A stretch of 64,000 bases of DNA. Source: Sneathiella sp. HT1-7. Its GTDB lineage: Bacteria; Pseudomonadota; Alphaproteobacteria; Sneathiellales; Sneathiellaceae. Both the position numbers and the translations under genes were made by a program. The DNA is taken from positions 1,016,292 through 1,080,291 of the forward strand of contig NZ_JAJFZN010000001.1 in the NCBI RefSeq assembly GCF_020731145.1, in the 5' to 3' direction. The notes below the pieces were generated by a model that ran no database searches, was not told the origin of the DNA, and was given only the letters and a program-made list of their open reading frames with translations. Below are positions 8,642 through 18,153 of this stretch, piece by piece (positions within the stretch are counted from its first letter, which is position 1; the number at the start of each line of letters is the position of its first letter).

Positions 8642-9514
8642 ATGATAAATAAAGTAAGTGTGATTGGCGCCGGTCAGATGGGCAATGGTATTGCCCATGT
8701 CCTGGCGGTCGCTGGTATTGATGTGTTTCTTAAGGATATTTCCAAGGAACAGCTTGATAAGGCTCTAAAAACGATTGAGCGCAATCTGAGGCGTCAGGTC
8801 GGTCGGGGTGCGCTCTCTGAGGGCGATATCACGAAAGCCTTAAGCCATATCCAGACGGTGACTGATGATGATCATTTATCCGAAGTGGATCTGGTGATCG
8901 AAGCGGCGACTGAGAATGAGGAAATCAAGAAGAAGATTTTGGCCGCTCTCTGTCCGCGACTTAAACCTGAAGCGATAATTGCCACCAATACCTCTTCCAT
9001 TTCTGTGACTCGTCTTGCGGCGATTACGGATAGGCCGGAGAAATTCATCGGCATGCATTTCATGAATCCGGTGCCGGTGATGCAGCTTGTCGAGCTGATC
9101 CGAGGTATTGCGACGAATGAGGAAACATTCGAGACGATCAAGGAACTTACCATCCGCTTGGATAAGACGCCAACTCCGGCGGAAGATTTCCCGGCTTTTA
9201 TCGTCAATCGAATTCTTCTGCCTATGATTAATGAGGCGGTGTATACGCTCTATGAAGGCGTCGGTTCGGTTCGGGCGATTGATACAGCAATGCGTCTTGG
9301 TGCCAACCATCCGATGGGGCCGCTCCAGCTTGCCGATTTTATTGGTCTGGATGTATGTCTGGCAATCATGCAGGTGCTCTATGAGGGCCTCGCGGATACC
9401 AAGTACCGGCCCTGTCCGCTTTTGGTTAAGTATGTCGAAGCGGGTTGGCTTGGTCGGAAATCCGGCCGTGGCTTTTATGATTACACCGGGGATGAACCGA
9501 TCCCCACGCGCTAG
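8642..9514 (+). CDS. hbd: 3-hydroxybutyryl-CoA dehydrogenase
   Basis: An NAD(P)-dependent L-3-hydroxyacyl-CoA dehydrogenase of 290 residues, the single-function length of Hbd/PaaH. It has the N-terminal Rossmann motif GAGQMGNGIAHVLA (residues 8-21), the family signature KFIGMHFMNPVPVMQLVELI with the catalytic histidine, and the C-terminal GRKSGRGFYDY. It interconverts acetoacetyl-CoA and 3-hydroxybutyryl-CoA and so can feed crotonyl-CoA formation for Ccr. It ends at a strong hairpin shared with the convergent thiolase gene. Confidence 0.93.
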   Translation: MINKVSVIGAGQMGNGIAHVLAVAGIDVFLKDISKEQLDKALKTIERNLRRQVGRGALSEGDITKALSHIQTVTDDDHLSEVDLVIEAATENEEIKKKILAALCPRLKPEAIIATNTSSISVTRLAAITDRPEKFIGMHFMNPVPVMQLVELIRGIATNEETFETIKELTIRLDKTPTPAEDFPAFIVNRILLPMINEAVYTLYEGVGSVRAIDTAMRLGANHPMGPLQLADFIGLDVCLAIMQVLYEGLADTKYRPCPLLVKYVEAGWLGRKSGRGFYDYTGDEPIPTR

Positions 9515-9535
9515 GCTAAACGCTGCATATCAAAT

Positions 9536-9576
9536 AAAAAGCCCCGGAAATCTAGTTAGACTTCCGGGGCTTTCTT
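9536..9576. terminator. Bidirectional terminator between hbd and the thiolase gene
   Basis: AGCCCCGGAA (9540-9549) pairs with TTCCGGGGCT (9562-9571), flanked by an A-run on the left and a T-rich stretch on the right. It can stop transcription from both convergent genes. Confidence 0.88.
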
Positions 9577-9592
9577 GATTGTAGAGCTGGGC

Positions 9593-10777
9593 CTAATTGA
9601 CTTCGAAAAGTCCCGCTGCACCCATGCCGCCGCCAATGCACATCGTCACAACGACATATTTCGCACCGCGACGCTTGCCTTCGATCAGCGCGTGGCCCGT
9701 CAGGCGTGCACCGGACATGCCGAATGGATGACCAATGGAGATGGCGCCGCCATCAACGTTAAGCAAATCATTCGGAATGCCGAGTTTATCGCGGCAGTAG
9801 AGTACTTGTACGGCGAAAGCTTCGTTCAGTTCCCAAAGACCGATATCGTCCATCTTGAGGCCATTGCGTTCCAGCAGTTTCGGGATCGCAAATACCGGAC
9901 CGATGCCCATTTCATCAGGCTCACAGCCAGCGACAACAAGGCCGCGATAGATGCCAAGGGGTTCAATGTTCCGCTGTTCAGCAAGTTTGCTATCCATAAC
10001 AACACAGGCAGACGCCCCGTCCGACAGCTGGCTCGCGTTACCTGCCGTGATGAAGCAATCCTCACCCAGAACCGGTTTAAGGCTGGCAAGCCCTTCCAGA
10101 GTTGTGCTGGCCCGATTGCCTTCATCCTGCATAAGGGTGACTTCTTCTTCCAAGGTTTCCCCGGTTTCCTTGTTCACCATTACTTTGGTCGTGGTCATCG
10201 GAACGATTTCCTTGTCGAACCGGCCCGCTTCCTGAGCTGCAGCTGTCCGCATCTGGCTTTGATAGCTGTATTCGTCCATTGCCTCGCGGGAGATGCCATA
10301 GCGCGTTGCTACTGTTTCTGCGGTTTTCAGCATGGGATCATAAATGGCGGGTTTATTTTCCAATAGCCATTCATTTTGCGCGTGATACCGGTTCATATGT
10401 TCATTCACGACAAGGCTGATGCTGTCCATCCCGCCGGCGGCCATGACCGGGACTTTATCAACGATAACCCGCTGCGCCGCCATGGAGATCGTCTGCAGGC
10501 CAGAAGAGCAAAAACGGTTGACCGTGGTGCCCGATGTCGTAATGGGCAGGCCTGCCCTGAGTAGGGCCTGCCGGGCAATGTTGCCACCGGTCGCGCCTTC
10601 TGGGTTTGCGACACCGAAAATAACATCTTCAACTTCTGCCGGGTCTACTCCAGCACGTTCAACCGCGTGCTTGATAACATGACCACCCAGATCAGCACCA
10701 TGGGTGTTGTTGAAAGCACCGCGATAGGCTTTGCCTATTGGAGTTCGGGCGGTGGATACGATAACGGCGTCTGCCAT
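9593..10777 (-). CDS. Acetyl-CoA acyltransferase (thiolase)
   Basis: A thiolase of 394 residues. The nucleophilic cysteine is in [11 protein letters not shown] near residue 90, the histidine in [17 protein letters not shown], and the second cysteine in [13 protein letters not shown] near the C-terminus, so all catalytic residues are present. Start choice: the ATG at 10777 is preceded by GAGGAG at a proper distance; an in-frame TTG 15 bases upstream would place that sequence inside the gene. It could serve degradation of fatty acids (FadA/AtoB side) or formation of acetoacetyl-CoA. The closest pattern is the acetyl-CoA C-acyltransferase group, so a purely biosynthetic PhaA role is less likely. 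Confidence 0.9.
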   Translation of the reverse strand: MADAVIVSTARTPIGKAYRGAFNNTHGADLGGHVIKHAVERAGVDPAEVEDVIFGVANPEGATGGNIARQALLRAGLPITTSGTTVNRFCSSGLQTISMAAQRVIVDKVPVMAAGGMDSISLVVNEHMNRYHAQNEWLLENKPAIYDPMLKTAETVATRYGISREAMDEYSYQSQMRTAAAQEAGRFDKEIVPMTTTKVMVNKETGETLEEEVTLMQDEGNRASTTLEGLASLKPVLGEDCFITAGNASQLSDGASACVVMDSKLAEQRNIEPLGIYRGLVVAGCEPDEMGIGPVFAIPKLLERNGLKMDDIGLWELNEAFAVQVLYCRDKLGIPNDLLNVDGGAISIGHPFGMSGARLTGHALIEGKRRGAKYVVVTMCIGGGMGAAGLFEVN

Positions 10778-10938
10778 AAGATTTCTCCTCAATATTATTT
10801 TTTATACGCCCGGCATATCAGACTGAGACGGGAATTGCCGCTAATTCTATATACAGAGTTTCCTGATGGAAAGGCTGAATCTGCACCGGGTTGTGATGGC
10901 GGCGAAATTTCGACGAAATAGCGGAGGCTTATTCTGAC

Positions 10939-11286
10939 TTACACTATTTCAAGAACCGATTCTGGCGGCCGGCCAATGCGTGCCTTGCCATTGGCAAATA
11001 CAATGGGGCGCTCAATCAATTTCGGATGATCAACCATGGCCTGAAGGAGAGCGTCATCGCTGAGTGATGGATCTCCAAGGTTATTGTCCTTATAGTCTGC
11101 CTCCCCTTTTCGCATAAGATCGCGGGGCTTCATATCCAGCTGTTTCAGGATTTCCACAAGACGTTCTTTTGTTGGAGGGGAGGAGAGATATTCGACTACT
11201 ACAGGCTTAATATCGTTCTCCTGCAAGAGCGCGAGGGTTTGTCTGGATTTGCTGCAGCGCGGGTTATGGAAGATCTCGACAGACAT
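10939..11286 (-). CDS. arsC: Arsenate reductase, glutaredoxin-coupled ArsC
   Basis: A 115-residue ArsC/Spx-fold protein. The catalytic cysteine is in FHNPRCSKSR (Cys-11), and a basic segment KPRDLMRKGE and the ERPIVFANGKARIGRPPE region match plasmid R773-type ArsC, which reduces arsenate using glutaredoxin and glutathione. No arsenite pump or ArsR regulator lies next to it, so it is probably a stand-alone chromosomal copy. Members of this family without ars neighbours may have other roles. Confidence 0.87.
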   Translation of the reverse strand: MSVEIFHNPRCSKSRQTLALLQENDIKPVVVEYLSSPPTKERLVEILKQLDMKPRDLMRKGEADYKDNNLGDPSLSDDALLQAMVDHPKLIERPIVFANGKARIGRPPESVLEIV

Positions 11287-11436
11287 TATTTTTATTCTCC
11301 GGAATAGATAGTGGTTCTTATATTCACCTACCTATGTAGCGCAGCGGTGATCTGGATGCTAGCCGCTGAATGACAGGAAAGCCGGTTTCGCAATTGAGTG
11401 CTTGCTTGCGCGCGGTCAATTGCATATTTAAGCCCC

Positions 11437-12276
11437 ATGACTTCTTACACGACAACCCATAGTAACCTGCAGAAGCCGGGCGTTCTGACTCGGATCGGCT
11501 CCATGATCGGCCTTGTGAATTGGCTCGGATTCATCACCTTGCTTTGGAAGGAGGTGCGCCGGTTTTTGAAAGTACCGCTGCAAACCGTGCTGGCACCAAT
11601 GATGACAACAATCCTGTTTCTGGCGATCTTTACTCTCGCCTTTGGCGGCAGCGAGCGCTATGTGGGAGAGGTTTCCTACGCGAATTTTCTGGCGCCTGGC
11701 CTGATCATGATGGCGGTTATTCAGAACTCATTTGCCAATACCTCTTCTTCCATTCTGATATCCAAAATTCAGGGAAATATCGTCGATATTCTGATGCCGC
11801 CTCTCTCGGCCGCGGAATTAACGCTGGCGTATGTTCTGTCGGGCCTCGCCCGGGGTCTGACGGTGGCCTTGGTTGTCGGGATTGTCATGTGGTTACTTAT
11901 CGATATTTCGATTCATTCCTGGGCGGCAGTAATCTACTACGTCATCGGTGCGGGCCTGATGCTGTCTTTGCTGGGAATGATCGCGGGGATCGTGTCTGAA
12001 AAATTCGATCATATGGCCGCAATGACAAACTTTGTTATCATGCCGTTGTCATTTCTATCTGGTACTTTCTATTCGATCGACCGACTTACTGGTGTCTGGT
12101 ACCAGATCAGCCATCTGAATCCGTTTTTCTATATGATTGATGGGTTTCGATATGGCTTTATCGGGACCTCAGACAGCAGTCTTTGGGTCGGTGCCGTGTC
12201 GATCGCGGCGCTGGACATTTTGCTCTATATTGCCGTCTGGGCGCTCATAAAAAGCGGATATCGCCTGAAAGCCTGA
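11437..12276 (+). CDS. ABC-2 type transporter permease
   Basis: An integral membrane protein of about 279 residues with six hydrophobic segments and the ABC-2 membrane fold, closest in pattern to YadH/NodJ-type permeases (VLAPMMTTILFLAIFTLAF, then PLSFLSGTFYSIDRL and LNPFFYMIDGFRYGF near the end). It should pair with a separate ATPase, which is not adjacent: arsC diverges on one side and argD follows on the other. An in-frame GTG at 11398 is also possible; the ATG at 11437 gives the usual N-terminal length, and neither has a clear ribosome-binding site. Confidence 0.85.
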   Translation: MTSYTTTHSNLQKPGVLTRIGSMIGLVNWLGFITLLWKEVRRFLKVPLQTVLAPMMTTILFLAIFTLAFGGSERYVGEVSYANFLAPGLIMMAVIQNSFANTSSSILISKIQGNIVDILMPPLSAAELTLAYVLSGLARGLTVALVVGIVMWLLIDISIHSWAAVIYYVIGAGLMLSLLGMIAGIVSEKFDHMAAMTNFVIMPLSFLSGTFYSIDRLTGVWYQISHLNPFFYMIDGFRYGFIGTSDSSLWVGAVSIAALDILLYIAVWALIKSGYRLKA

Positions 12277-12304
12277 AAATATTGTCTCTGGCACAAGAGT
12301 TTGA

Positions 12305-12355
12305 TTGACAGAAACCGGTCTCCTGTCAATACTTCCGCGCTTTCTGACAGCGGAA
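12305..12355 (+). promoter_or_regulatory. argD promoter overlapped by inverted repeats
   Basis: TTGACA (12305-12310), 17 bases, then AATACT (12328-12333) form a likely promoter for argD. The perfect inverted repeat TTGACAG (12305-12311) / CTGTCAA (12323-12329) covers it exactly, and a second repeat TTCCGC (12333-12338) / GCGGAA (12350-12355) follows. The overlap suggests an operator; the hairpins might instead help end the permease transcript, although no T-run follows them. Confidence 0.45.
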
Positions 12356-12392
12356 ATTGGCCGTATGTCCCGTCACTTCGTGGAGAAAGCAT

Positions 12393-13568
12393 ATGATTCC
12401 TGCTTTGTTATCAAATTATGCTCCTGCTGATCTTTCCTTTGAAAAAGGGGAAGGCATGTATCTCTATGGGAATGACGGACGACGATACCTCGATTTCGCG
12501 GCTGGCATAGCAGTGAGTGCCCTGGGGCATGCCCATCCGAAGTTGGTCGCAGCTTTGACGGATCAGGCGTCCAAGGTGTGGCATGTCTCCAATATGTTCC
12601 GTATTCCGGGGCAGGAAGAGCTCGCCGAGAAACTCGTCAATGCGACATTTGCTGATGCCGTTTATTTCTGTAATTCAGGGGCCGAAGCAAACGAATGCGG
12701 TCTCAAGATGGTGCGAAAATATTTCAGTGCCAATGGTCATCCGGAAAAATACCGGGTCATTGCTTTTGAAAACTCCTTTCACGGGCGTACCCTCGCGACC
12801 ATTGCGGCAGCGGGTCAACAAAAACTTTTGGATGGTTTTGGCCCGGCGGTTAAAGGCTTTGATCATGTCCCAGTTGGGGATATTGAGAAGGTGAAGGCGG
12901 CGATCACTAATGAGACGGCAGCGATTCTGATTGAGCCAGTACTTGGTGAAGGCGGAATTCAGGTCGTTGAAGCAGAGTTCATGCGTGCACTACGAGAACT
13001 TTGCGACGAACATGGCCTGCTGTTGATGCTCGACGAGATTCAAACCGGTATGGGCCGGACGGGCAAGCTGTTCGCTCATGAGCATGCGGGAATCACCCCG
13101 GATATCCTGACGTCCGCGAAAGCGCTTGGTGGCGGATTTCCTGTCGGCGCTTGCCTTGCGGTTGAGAAGGTTGCCAAAGCCATGACGGTCGGCAGCCATG
13201 GTTCTACCTACGGCGGAAATCCTCTTGCCATGGCCGTGGCGGGTGCCGTCGTCGATGTGATAACGGAGGAAGGTTTTCTCGATCATGTGAGCCAGATGGG
13301 CAATCACCTCAAGCAGGGACTTGCCGGTGTTGTTGATCGCCATCCCGATATACTTGAGGAAATACGCGGCATAGGTCTGCATATTGGCCTGAAATGCAAA
13401 GTTGAGAACACCAAGGTCGGCGACAAATTGTTGGAACTTGGCGTTTTAACAGCGAAGGGGGGCGATAATGTGGTTCGTCTGCTACCGCCGTTGGTCATAG
13501 AAGATACACAGATATCAGAATTTATAGGTCTTCTGGATGAAGCCTGCACGGAGCTTGAAAATGGCTAA
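12393..13568 (+). CDS. argD: Acetylornithine aminotransferase
   Basis: A PLP-dependent class III aminotransferase of 391 residues that converts N-acetylglutamate semialdehyde to N-acetylornithine in arginine synthesis. It shows [12 protein letters not shown] (PLP phosphate site), [27 protein letters not shown] and the PLP-binding lysine in [13 protein letters not shown]. The ATG at 12393 has GGAG seven bases upstream and is preferred over an in-frame start at 12357. Its last codons overlap the argF start by eight bases, so argD-argF are coupled; hslO follows. Some members also act as succinyldiaminopimelate aminotransferases. Confidence 0.94.
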   Translation: MIPALLSNYAPADLSFEKGEGMYLYGNDGRRYLDFAAGIAVSALGHAHPKLVAALTDQASKVWHVSNMFRIPGQEELAEKLVNATFADAVYFCNSGAEANECGLKMVRKYFSANGHPEKYRVIAFENSFHGRTLATIAAAGQQKLLDGFGPAVKGFDHVPVGDIEKVKAAITNETAAILIEPVLGEGGIQVVEAEFMRALRELCDEHGLLLMLDEIQTGMGRTGKLFAHEHAGITPDILTSAKALGGGFPVGACLAVEKVAKAMTVGSHGSTYGGNPLAMAVAGAVVDVITEEGFLDHVSQMGNHLKQGLAGVVDRHPDILEEIRGIGLHIGLKCKVENTKVGDKLLELGVLTAKGGDNVVRLLPPLVIEDTQISEFIGLLDEACTELENG

Positions 13569-14487
13569 GCCACAACATTTTCTGGATTTGAACGAGTTAT
13601 CGAAGGCCGAAGTACGGCACATTATTGATGACGGGATTGCGCTTAAGCAAGAGCGTGCCGGCCTGCCGAAAGGTACGGAGGACAAGGAAACTCCGCTTGC
13701 GGGGCTGACACTTGCGGCAATTTTCGAGTTTCCCTCAACCCGGACCCGCGTTTCCTTTGATATGGCGATGCGGCAGCTCGGCGGCCATACCATCGTCCTG
13801 AACGGCAATGACATGCAGCTTGGCCGCGGAGAGACAATCGCCGATACCGCGCGCGTGTTGTCGCGCTATGTCGATGCAATTATGCTTCGGACAGATGAAC
13901 ATTCCAAGCTGCTTGAGCTTGCGGAATATGCGACTGTGCCGGTTATAAACGGCCTGACAAACGGGAGCCACCCCTGTCAGTTGATGGCTGATGTCATGAC
14001 CTTCGAAGAAGCGCGCGGGCCGATCAAGGACAAGATCGTTACCTGGTGCGGAGATGGTAATAACATGGTCACATCCTGGATTCATGCGGCTGGATTGTTT
14101 GATTTCGAATTTCGTATCGCTTGTCCGGAAGAATTATCACCAGACCCGAAAGCACTCGCCTGGGCTAAGGAAATTGGTGCAAATGTCCATGTCACTCGTG
14201 ATGCGGCGGAAGCGGCAGCGAATGCGCATTGCATTGTCGCGGACACTTGGGTGTCTATGGGGGATGATGTTGCCAATCGTCATAACCTGCTGATGCCTTA
14301 TCAGGTGGATGACGCATTGATGGCACGTGCGGCGGCTGATGCTGTCTTTATGCACTGCCTGCCTGCTCATCGCGGAGAGGAGGCAACGGCCGACGTCATG
14401 GATGGCCCGCAGTCGGTGATTTTTGATGAGGCCGAAAACCGCCTGCATGCTCAAAAAGCTGTCCTACGCTGGTGCCTCGGCACCTGA
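13561..14487 (+). CDS. argF: Ornithine carbamoyltransferase
   Basis: Joins carbamoyl phosphate and ornithine to make citrulline (308 residues, normal length). It has the carbamoyl-phosphate motif [10 protein letters not shown] near residue 60, the HPCQLMAD segment, and [10 protein letters not shown] with the ornithine-site cysteine near residue 265. The ATG at 13561 lies inside the end of argD (eight-base overlap), typical of translational coupling; an in-frame upstream start at 13537 would lengthen the overlap and is not needed for the fold. Confidence 0.95.
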   Translation: MAKPQHFLDLNELSKAEVRHIIDDGIALKQERAGLPKGTEDKETPLAGLTLAAIFEFPSTRTRVSFDMAMRQLGGHTIVLNGNDMQLGRGETIADTARVLSRYVDAIMLRTDEHSKLLELAEYATVPVINGLTNGSHPCQLMADVMTFEEARGPIKDKIVTWCGDGNNMVTSWIHAAGLFDFEFRIACPEELSPDPKALAWAKEIGANVHVTRDAAEAAANAHCIVADTWVSMGDDVANRHNLLMPYQVDDALMARAAADAVFMHCLPAHRGEEATADVMDGPQSVIFDEAENRLHAQKAVLRWCLGT

Positions 14488-14516
14488 TACTCCTTTAATT
14501 TGGTGAGAAAAGACTG

Positions 14517-15422
14517 ATGGCCCAAGACGGTCAAAAAATAATTACTGATGATCTTATCCAGCCTTTCCAGATGGCCAAGGCCGGGGTACGCGGTCGGATC
14601 GTGCGAATGGGAAGTATCGTCGATTCGATCCTGAACCGGCACGGTTATCCTGACGCGGTGGCCCAGTTTTTGGGGGAGGGGATTGTGCTTGCCGCGATGC
14701 TGGGAGGTGCGCTCAAGTTTGACGGTATATTTACGGTTCAGACCAAGGGGGATGGCGCGATTTCCATGATTGCCTCGGATATGACGACGCCGGGAAATAT
14801 GCGTGGTTACGCATCCTTCGATCAGGAAAAACTTGATCTCATAACTTCCTCTGCTGTGGCGATGAATGTGGAAAACTACTTGGGCAAGGGCTATGCGGCC
14901 TTTACCATCGATGCAGGCGAAGAGCATAAAAGATATCAGGGCATTGTTGATCTGGAAGGGGAGAGCCTCGCCGACTGTATGGAGAATTATTTCGATAAGT
15001 CGGAACAGATCGACACGCTCTTGCGCGTAGCGGTTACCAAGGTTGATGGGAAATGGCGTGCTGGCGGCCTGATGATCCAGCGGTTGCCGGATGAAAACGC
15101 AACGGAATTCAATCAGGACCAGGAAGAGGAAAACTGGCGCAATGCACAAGCCCTTGCGGGCACAATTACGCCCGAAGAACTGACAAGCTCACGTCTTAAA
15201 TCGGCTGAATTGCTCTACAAGTTGTTCCATGAAGATGGGGTTTGGCTTTATGATCCTCAGGAACTCGCCGATCAATGCAGCTGTAGTGCTGAGCGGGTGA
15301 TGAATACTCTTAAAACCTTCGCTGGGGCGGATCTAGAGGACATGGCAGATGATGGTGTGATCACCGCGGATTGCCAGTTTTGCTCCAGTAAATACGAAGT
15401 TCGAGTTGAGGATATCAGCTAG
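14517..15422 (+). CDS. hslO: Redox-regulated chaperone Hsp33
   Basis: A 301-residue cytosolic holdase chaperone activated by oxidation. The C-terminal zinc site is visible as QCSCSAERV followed about 30 residues later by CQFCSSKY, i.e. the CxC and CxxC pairs that form disulfides under oxidative and heat stress. The N-terminal domain carries GAISMIASDMTTPGNMRGY. It follows argF by 30 bases with a GGTGAG-like ribosome-binding site. The argDF-hslO order recurs in alphaproteobacteria, from memory. Confidence 0.94.
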   Translation: MAQDGQKIITDDLIQPFQMAKAGVRGRIVRMGSIVDSILNRHGYPDAVAQFLGEGIVLAAMLGGALKFDGIFTVQTKGDGAISMIASDMTTPGNMRGYASFDQEKLDLITSSAVAMNVENYLGKGYAAFTIDAGEEHKRYQGIVDLEGESLADCMENYFDKSEQIDTLLRVAVTKVDGKWRAGGLMIQRLPDENATEFNQDQEEENWRNAQALAGTITPEELTSSRLKSAELLYKLFHEDGVWLYDPQELADQCSCSAERVMNTLKTFAGADLEDMADDGVITADCQFCSSKYEVRVEDIS

Positions 15423-15521
15423 CGGCAGAATACGCGGCCAACCCGAAACAGAGGGTTGAATTTCGTCCAAGGACCGTAATAGAGTGGGGCCGGTTCAATC
15501 CTTCGCAAAGGTGAGAGTAAC

Positions 15522-16115
15522 ATGGCAGGCCTCCGTCGTTTTCTGACAACCCTATCCCTTCTCATGACAACCGCACTTCTGGGGTGCGTGGATGCGCCGC
15601 CAAACCCGGTATATCCCGAAATAACCTTTCAGCATTTAAATCCGTTGTATTTGAATGTTGGTGAGATCAAGATTGTCGACGAATTTACGCCGCCGCTCAA
15701 GCATCCGCACGTAGAGCATGAATTGCCTGTCTCCATTGATCAATCGGTGCGTAACTGGGTGCGGGACCGTCTGCGGACAACTGGGAACAGCGGTGCGATA
15801 GCGACAATCACCATCAAGGACGCAAGTGCCGTTGAAAAGGGCTTGGATAAGGATACCGGTCTGAAAGGGCTGATAACAAAGGATCAGTCGGAGCTTTACG
15901 TCTTTCATGTTCTGGTGGAGCTTAAAATCACCGAGATTTCGGGTTCTTCCGCCTTTGTAACGGCGGAGGCGACCCGGTCGAAATCTGTACCGGAAGGGAT
16001 TACGCTCAATCAGCGGGAAAAAACCTATTTCACACAGGTAGAGGCGCTGATGCAGGCGTTTGATAAGGAAATGGAAAAGAATATCCGGACCTTCATGGGG
16101 GGATATCTGCGCTAA
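15522..16115 (+). CDS. Putative lipoprotein of unknown function
   Basis: A 197-residue protein with a lipoprotein signal: basic MAGLRRF, a hydrophobic stretch and lipobox LLGC with the cysteine at residue 22. The acceptor is followed by VDAPPNP, lacking Asp at +2, so outer membrane sorting is likely if Lol rules hold. The remainder is soluble and mixed alpha/beta, with no motif I recognise. It sits between hslO and a TetR gene in its own 100-base spacing. Confidence 0.7.
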   Translation: MAGLRRFLTTLSLLMTTALLGCVDAPPNPVYPEITFQHLNPLYLNVGEIKIVDEFTPPLKHPHVEHELPVSIDQSVRNWVRDRLRTTGNSGAIATITIKDASAVEKGLDKDTGLKGLITKDQSELYVFHVLVELKITEISGSSAFVTAEATRSKSVPEGITLNQREKTYFTQVEALMQAFDKEMEKNIRTFMGGYLR

Positions 16116-16234
16116 GGCGCAAATTGTTCTGCCTTTGACGCTCAGCTGATTCAATATATCTCCGTCGGATATCCTTGTGCTTTCGCCTAATTTGGCTTAG
16201 CTTTGCGAACAGTTCAAACGATTGACCTAAATTG

Positions 16235-16906
16235 ATGCCTGAAACAAAACAAACAGCTTCCGACCGGATGATAGAAGCCGCGGGCCGACTCTTTTCTGAA
16301 CGGCCGTTCGATGCGGTTTCGACGCGGGAAATAGCTTCAGCTGCGGGGGTTAACCTTTCCGCCATTTCCTATCATTTCCAGAATAAGGATGGGCTTTATC
16401 GCGCAATCTTCAAAAAGATTATACTGGATTTGAAACCTGTTCGGGTCGGGCTTGCAATCTTGTTGGAAAACCAACTGACGGCAGCCCGTGATGACCGAAA
16501 AGCCTATGCCGATTTTATCTCCGCGTTTGTTTCCCGCGTTGTTGATAGCGCGTTTTCACCGTCCACAAGATGGAAAATGCGCTTGCTCAAGCGGGAAACA
16601 GAAATGCCGACGGATTGCTTTCAACTGCTTATGGAGGGGCATGTCGATATCATCCATGACTTGTTGGGAATATTACTCGCCAAGATATCGGGGGAATCGC
16701 CGACGAGTGAGAAAATCAAGCTTGAAGCCAATGCAATTCTCTCGCTCTGCCTGCAATATGCACTCAATGAAGAACTTGTGAAGGCGCGGATGGGATGGTC
16801 GTCGATCGGATCGTCAGAAATTCAGAAAATTAAAAAAATAACGACGGAAATGGTATTGCGGTCCGTTAACCTAGGGGAATATTGCGGTCAGATAAAAGAA
16901 GGATAA
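16235..16906 (+). CDS. TetR/AcrR family regulator, CerR-type C-terminus
   Basis: A 223-residue one-component repressor. Residues about 8-55 form the TetR helix-turn-helix (AAGRLFSERPFDAVSTREIA, then AAGVNLSAISYHFQNKDGLY). The remaining part resembles the CerR/DUF1956 ligand-binding domain. The ATG at 16235 gives MPETKQT; an upstream TTG is in frame but unnecessary. The gene ends five bases before the efflux adaptor gene, so it is the likely local regulator of that RND pump. The inducer is unknown. Confidence 0.88.
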   Translation: MPETKQTASDRMIEAAGRLFSERPFDAVSTREIASAAGVNLSAISYHFQNKDGLYRAIFKKIILDLKPVRVGLAILLENQLTAARDDRKAYADFISAFVSRVVDSAFSPSTRWKMRLLKRETEMPTDCFQLLMEGHVDIIHDLLGILLAKISGESPTSEKIKLEANAILSLCLQYALNEELVKARMGWSSIGSSEIQKIKKITTEMVLRSVNLGEYCGQIKEG

Positions 16907-16911
16907 AAAGC

Positions 16912-18153
16912 GTGAAGCTTCTGCTCAAGGTACTGTTGCCGCTTGTTATTTTGGGTGCGGGGATTGCGTTGACTACTTACCTCGTGGCGACAAAGCCAGT
17001 GATTGAGCCGGAGGCTGTGAAGGAACGCGTCTGGACTGTTGCAGCGATTCCTATCGAGTTTAAGGACCAGTCTGTTGACCTGAATCTATTCGGTTCCCTG
17101 AAGGCTGTGCGAGACGTCGAGTTAAGATCGCTGGTCGGAGGTGAGGTGATTGAGGTCAGCGATAATTTTCGTGAAGGGGCGCTTCTCAATAAGGGGGATT
17201 TGCTCGTTCGCGTTGATCCATTCGAGTTTGAGGCAAAGCTCAATGAGAACAAGGCTTCCCTGCTCGAAGCACAGGCGCGCCTTAATGAGCTGTTGGCGAT
17301 GCAAAAGTCGGAAGTGACAGCACTGGAACGCGAACGTGAAGTGCTGGAACGGGAAATACGTAACGTCGAAAGATCGAATAGCCTCGCCAAAAGGGGCAAC
17401 ATCTCGGTAAAATCTCTGGATGATGCTAGATCGGCGCTTAGCCGTCAGCGTCAGACAGTTGAATTGCGCGAAGCGCAGCTTGATATCATTAAACCCCGCA
17501 TTAGTCAGCAGCGCGCTGTCATTGACCGGCTTGAGGTGGGGGTCAGGCGAGCCGAACGTGACGTGTCGAATACTAGCCTCCGCGCGCCCTTTAGAGGCTA
17601 TCTCACGGAAGTAAGTGCAGAATTTGGCAAGAATATCGGGGCGAGCGATAAAGTGGCGAGGCTGATTGATGCGGCCCAGATGGAAGCGCGTTTTTTACTC
17701 TCCGACAGCCAATTTGGCCTTCTTCTGGGCAGCAGCGCGGGCATCGTCGGCCGACCAGTCATTGTATCTTGGCAATCCGGAGAGAGCGAACTCGTCTTCA
17801 GCGGGCAGGTGGCCCGTCTCAGCCCGGAAATAAGTTCTGAGACTGGTGGGGTGGAGGTTTTTGCCGTTCTGGAGGCGAACGAATATACGCCGCTTCTCCG
17901 CCCAGGGGCCTTCGTCGAGGTGGTTTTGTCCGGAAATCGTTATTCCGATGTGGCCAAGCTTCCCGACAGCAGCATTTATGAGAACTCAAAAGTTTATGTT
18001 GTGATGGACGGACGATTAGAGCCACGCATGATCGAAATAGTGGCGCGAAATGGCGGCGAGATATTTGTCCGCGGAGATATTAAAGAGGGAGAGTTAGTTG
18101 TAACAAGCCGACTACCTGAGATCGGCCCTAATCTGAAAGTGGATGTCCGCTGA
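16912..18153 (+). CDS. RND efflux periplasmic adaptor subunit
   Basis: A 413-residue membrane fusion protein. It has an N-terminal membrane anchor (LLPLVILGAGIALTTYLVA), a first barrel-sandwich strand near GGEVIEVSDNFREGALLNKGD, an alpha-helical hairpin of roughly residues 110-200 rich in Glu, Arg and Leu, then the second half of the lipoyl domain near TSLRAPFRGYLTEV. Start: GTG at 16912 follows AGAAGGA by eight bases; the in-frame TTG at 16882 lies inside the TetR gene and lacks a site. Its TGA overlaps the ATG of the pump gene. Confidence 0.9.
   Translation: MKLLLKVLLPLVILGAGIALTTYLVATKPVIEPEAVKERVWTVAAIPIEFKDQSVDLNLFGSLKAVRDVELRSLVGGEVIEVSDNFREGALLNKGDLLVRVDPFEFEAKLNENKASLLEAQARLNELLAMQKSEVTALEREREVLEREIRNVERSNSLAKRGNISVKSLDDARSALSRQRQTVELREAQLDIIKPRISQQRAVIDRLEVGVRRAERDVSNTSLRAPFRGYLTEVSAEFGKNIGASDKVARLIDAAQMEARFLLSDSQFGLLLGSSAGIVGRPVIVSWQSGESELVFSGQVARLSPEISSETGGVEVFAVLEANEYTPLLRPGAFVEVVLSGNRYSDVAKLPDSSIYENSKVYVVMDGRLEPRMIEIVARNGGEIFVRGDIKEGELVVTSRLPEIGPNLKVDVR

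Noticed and set aside
9575..10366. Plus-strand frame of 263 codons opposite the thiolase gene
   Set aside because: Begins inside the terminator and runs antisense through conserved thiolase motifs.
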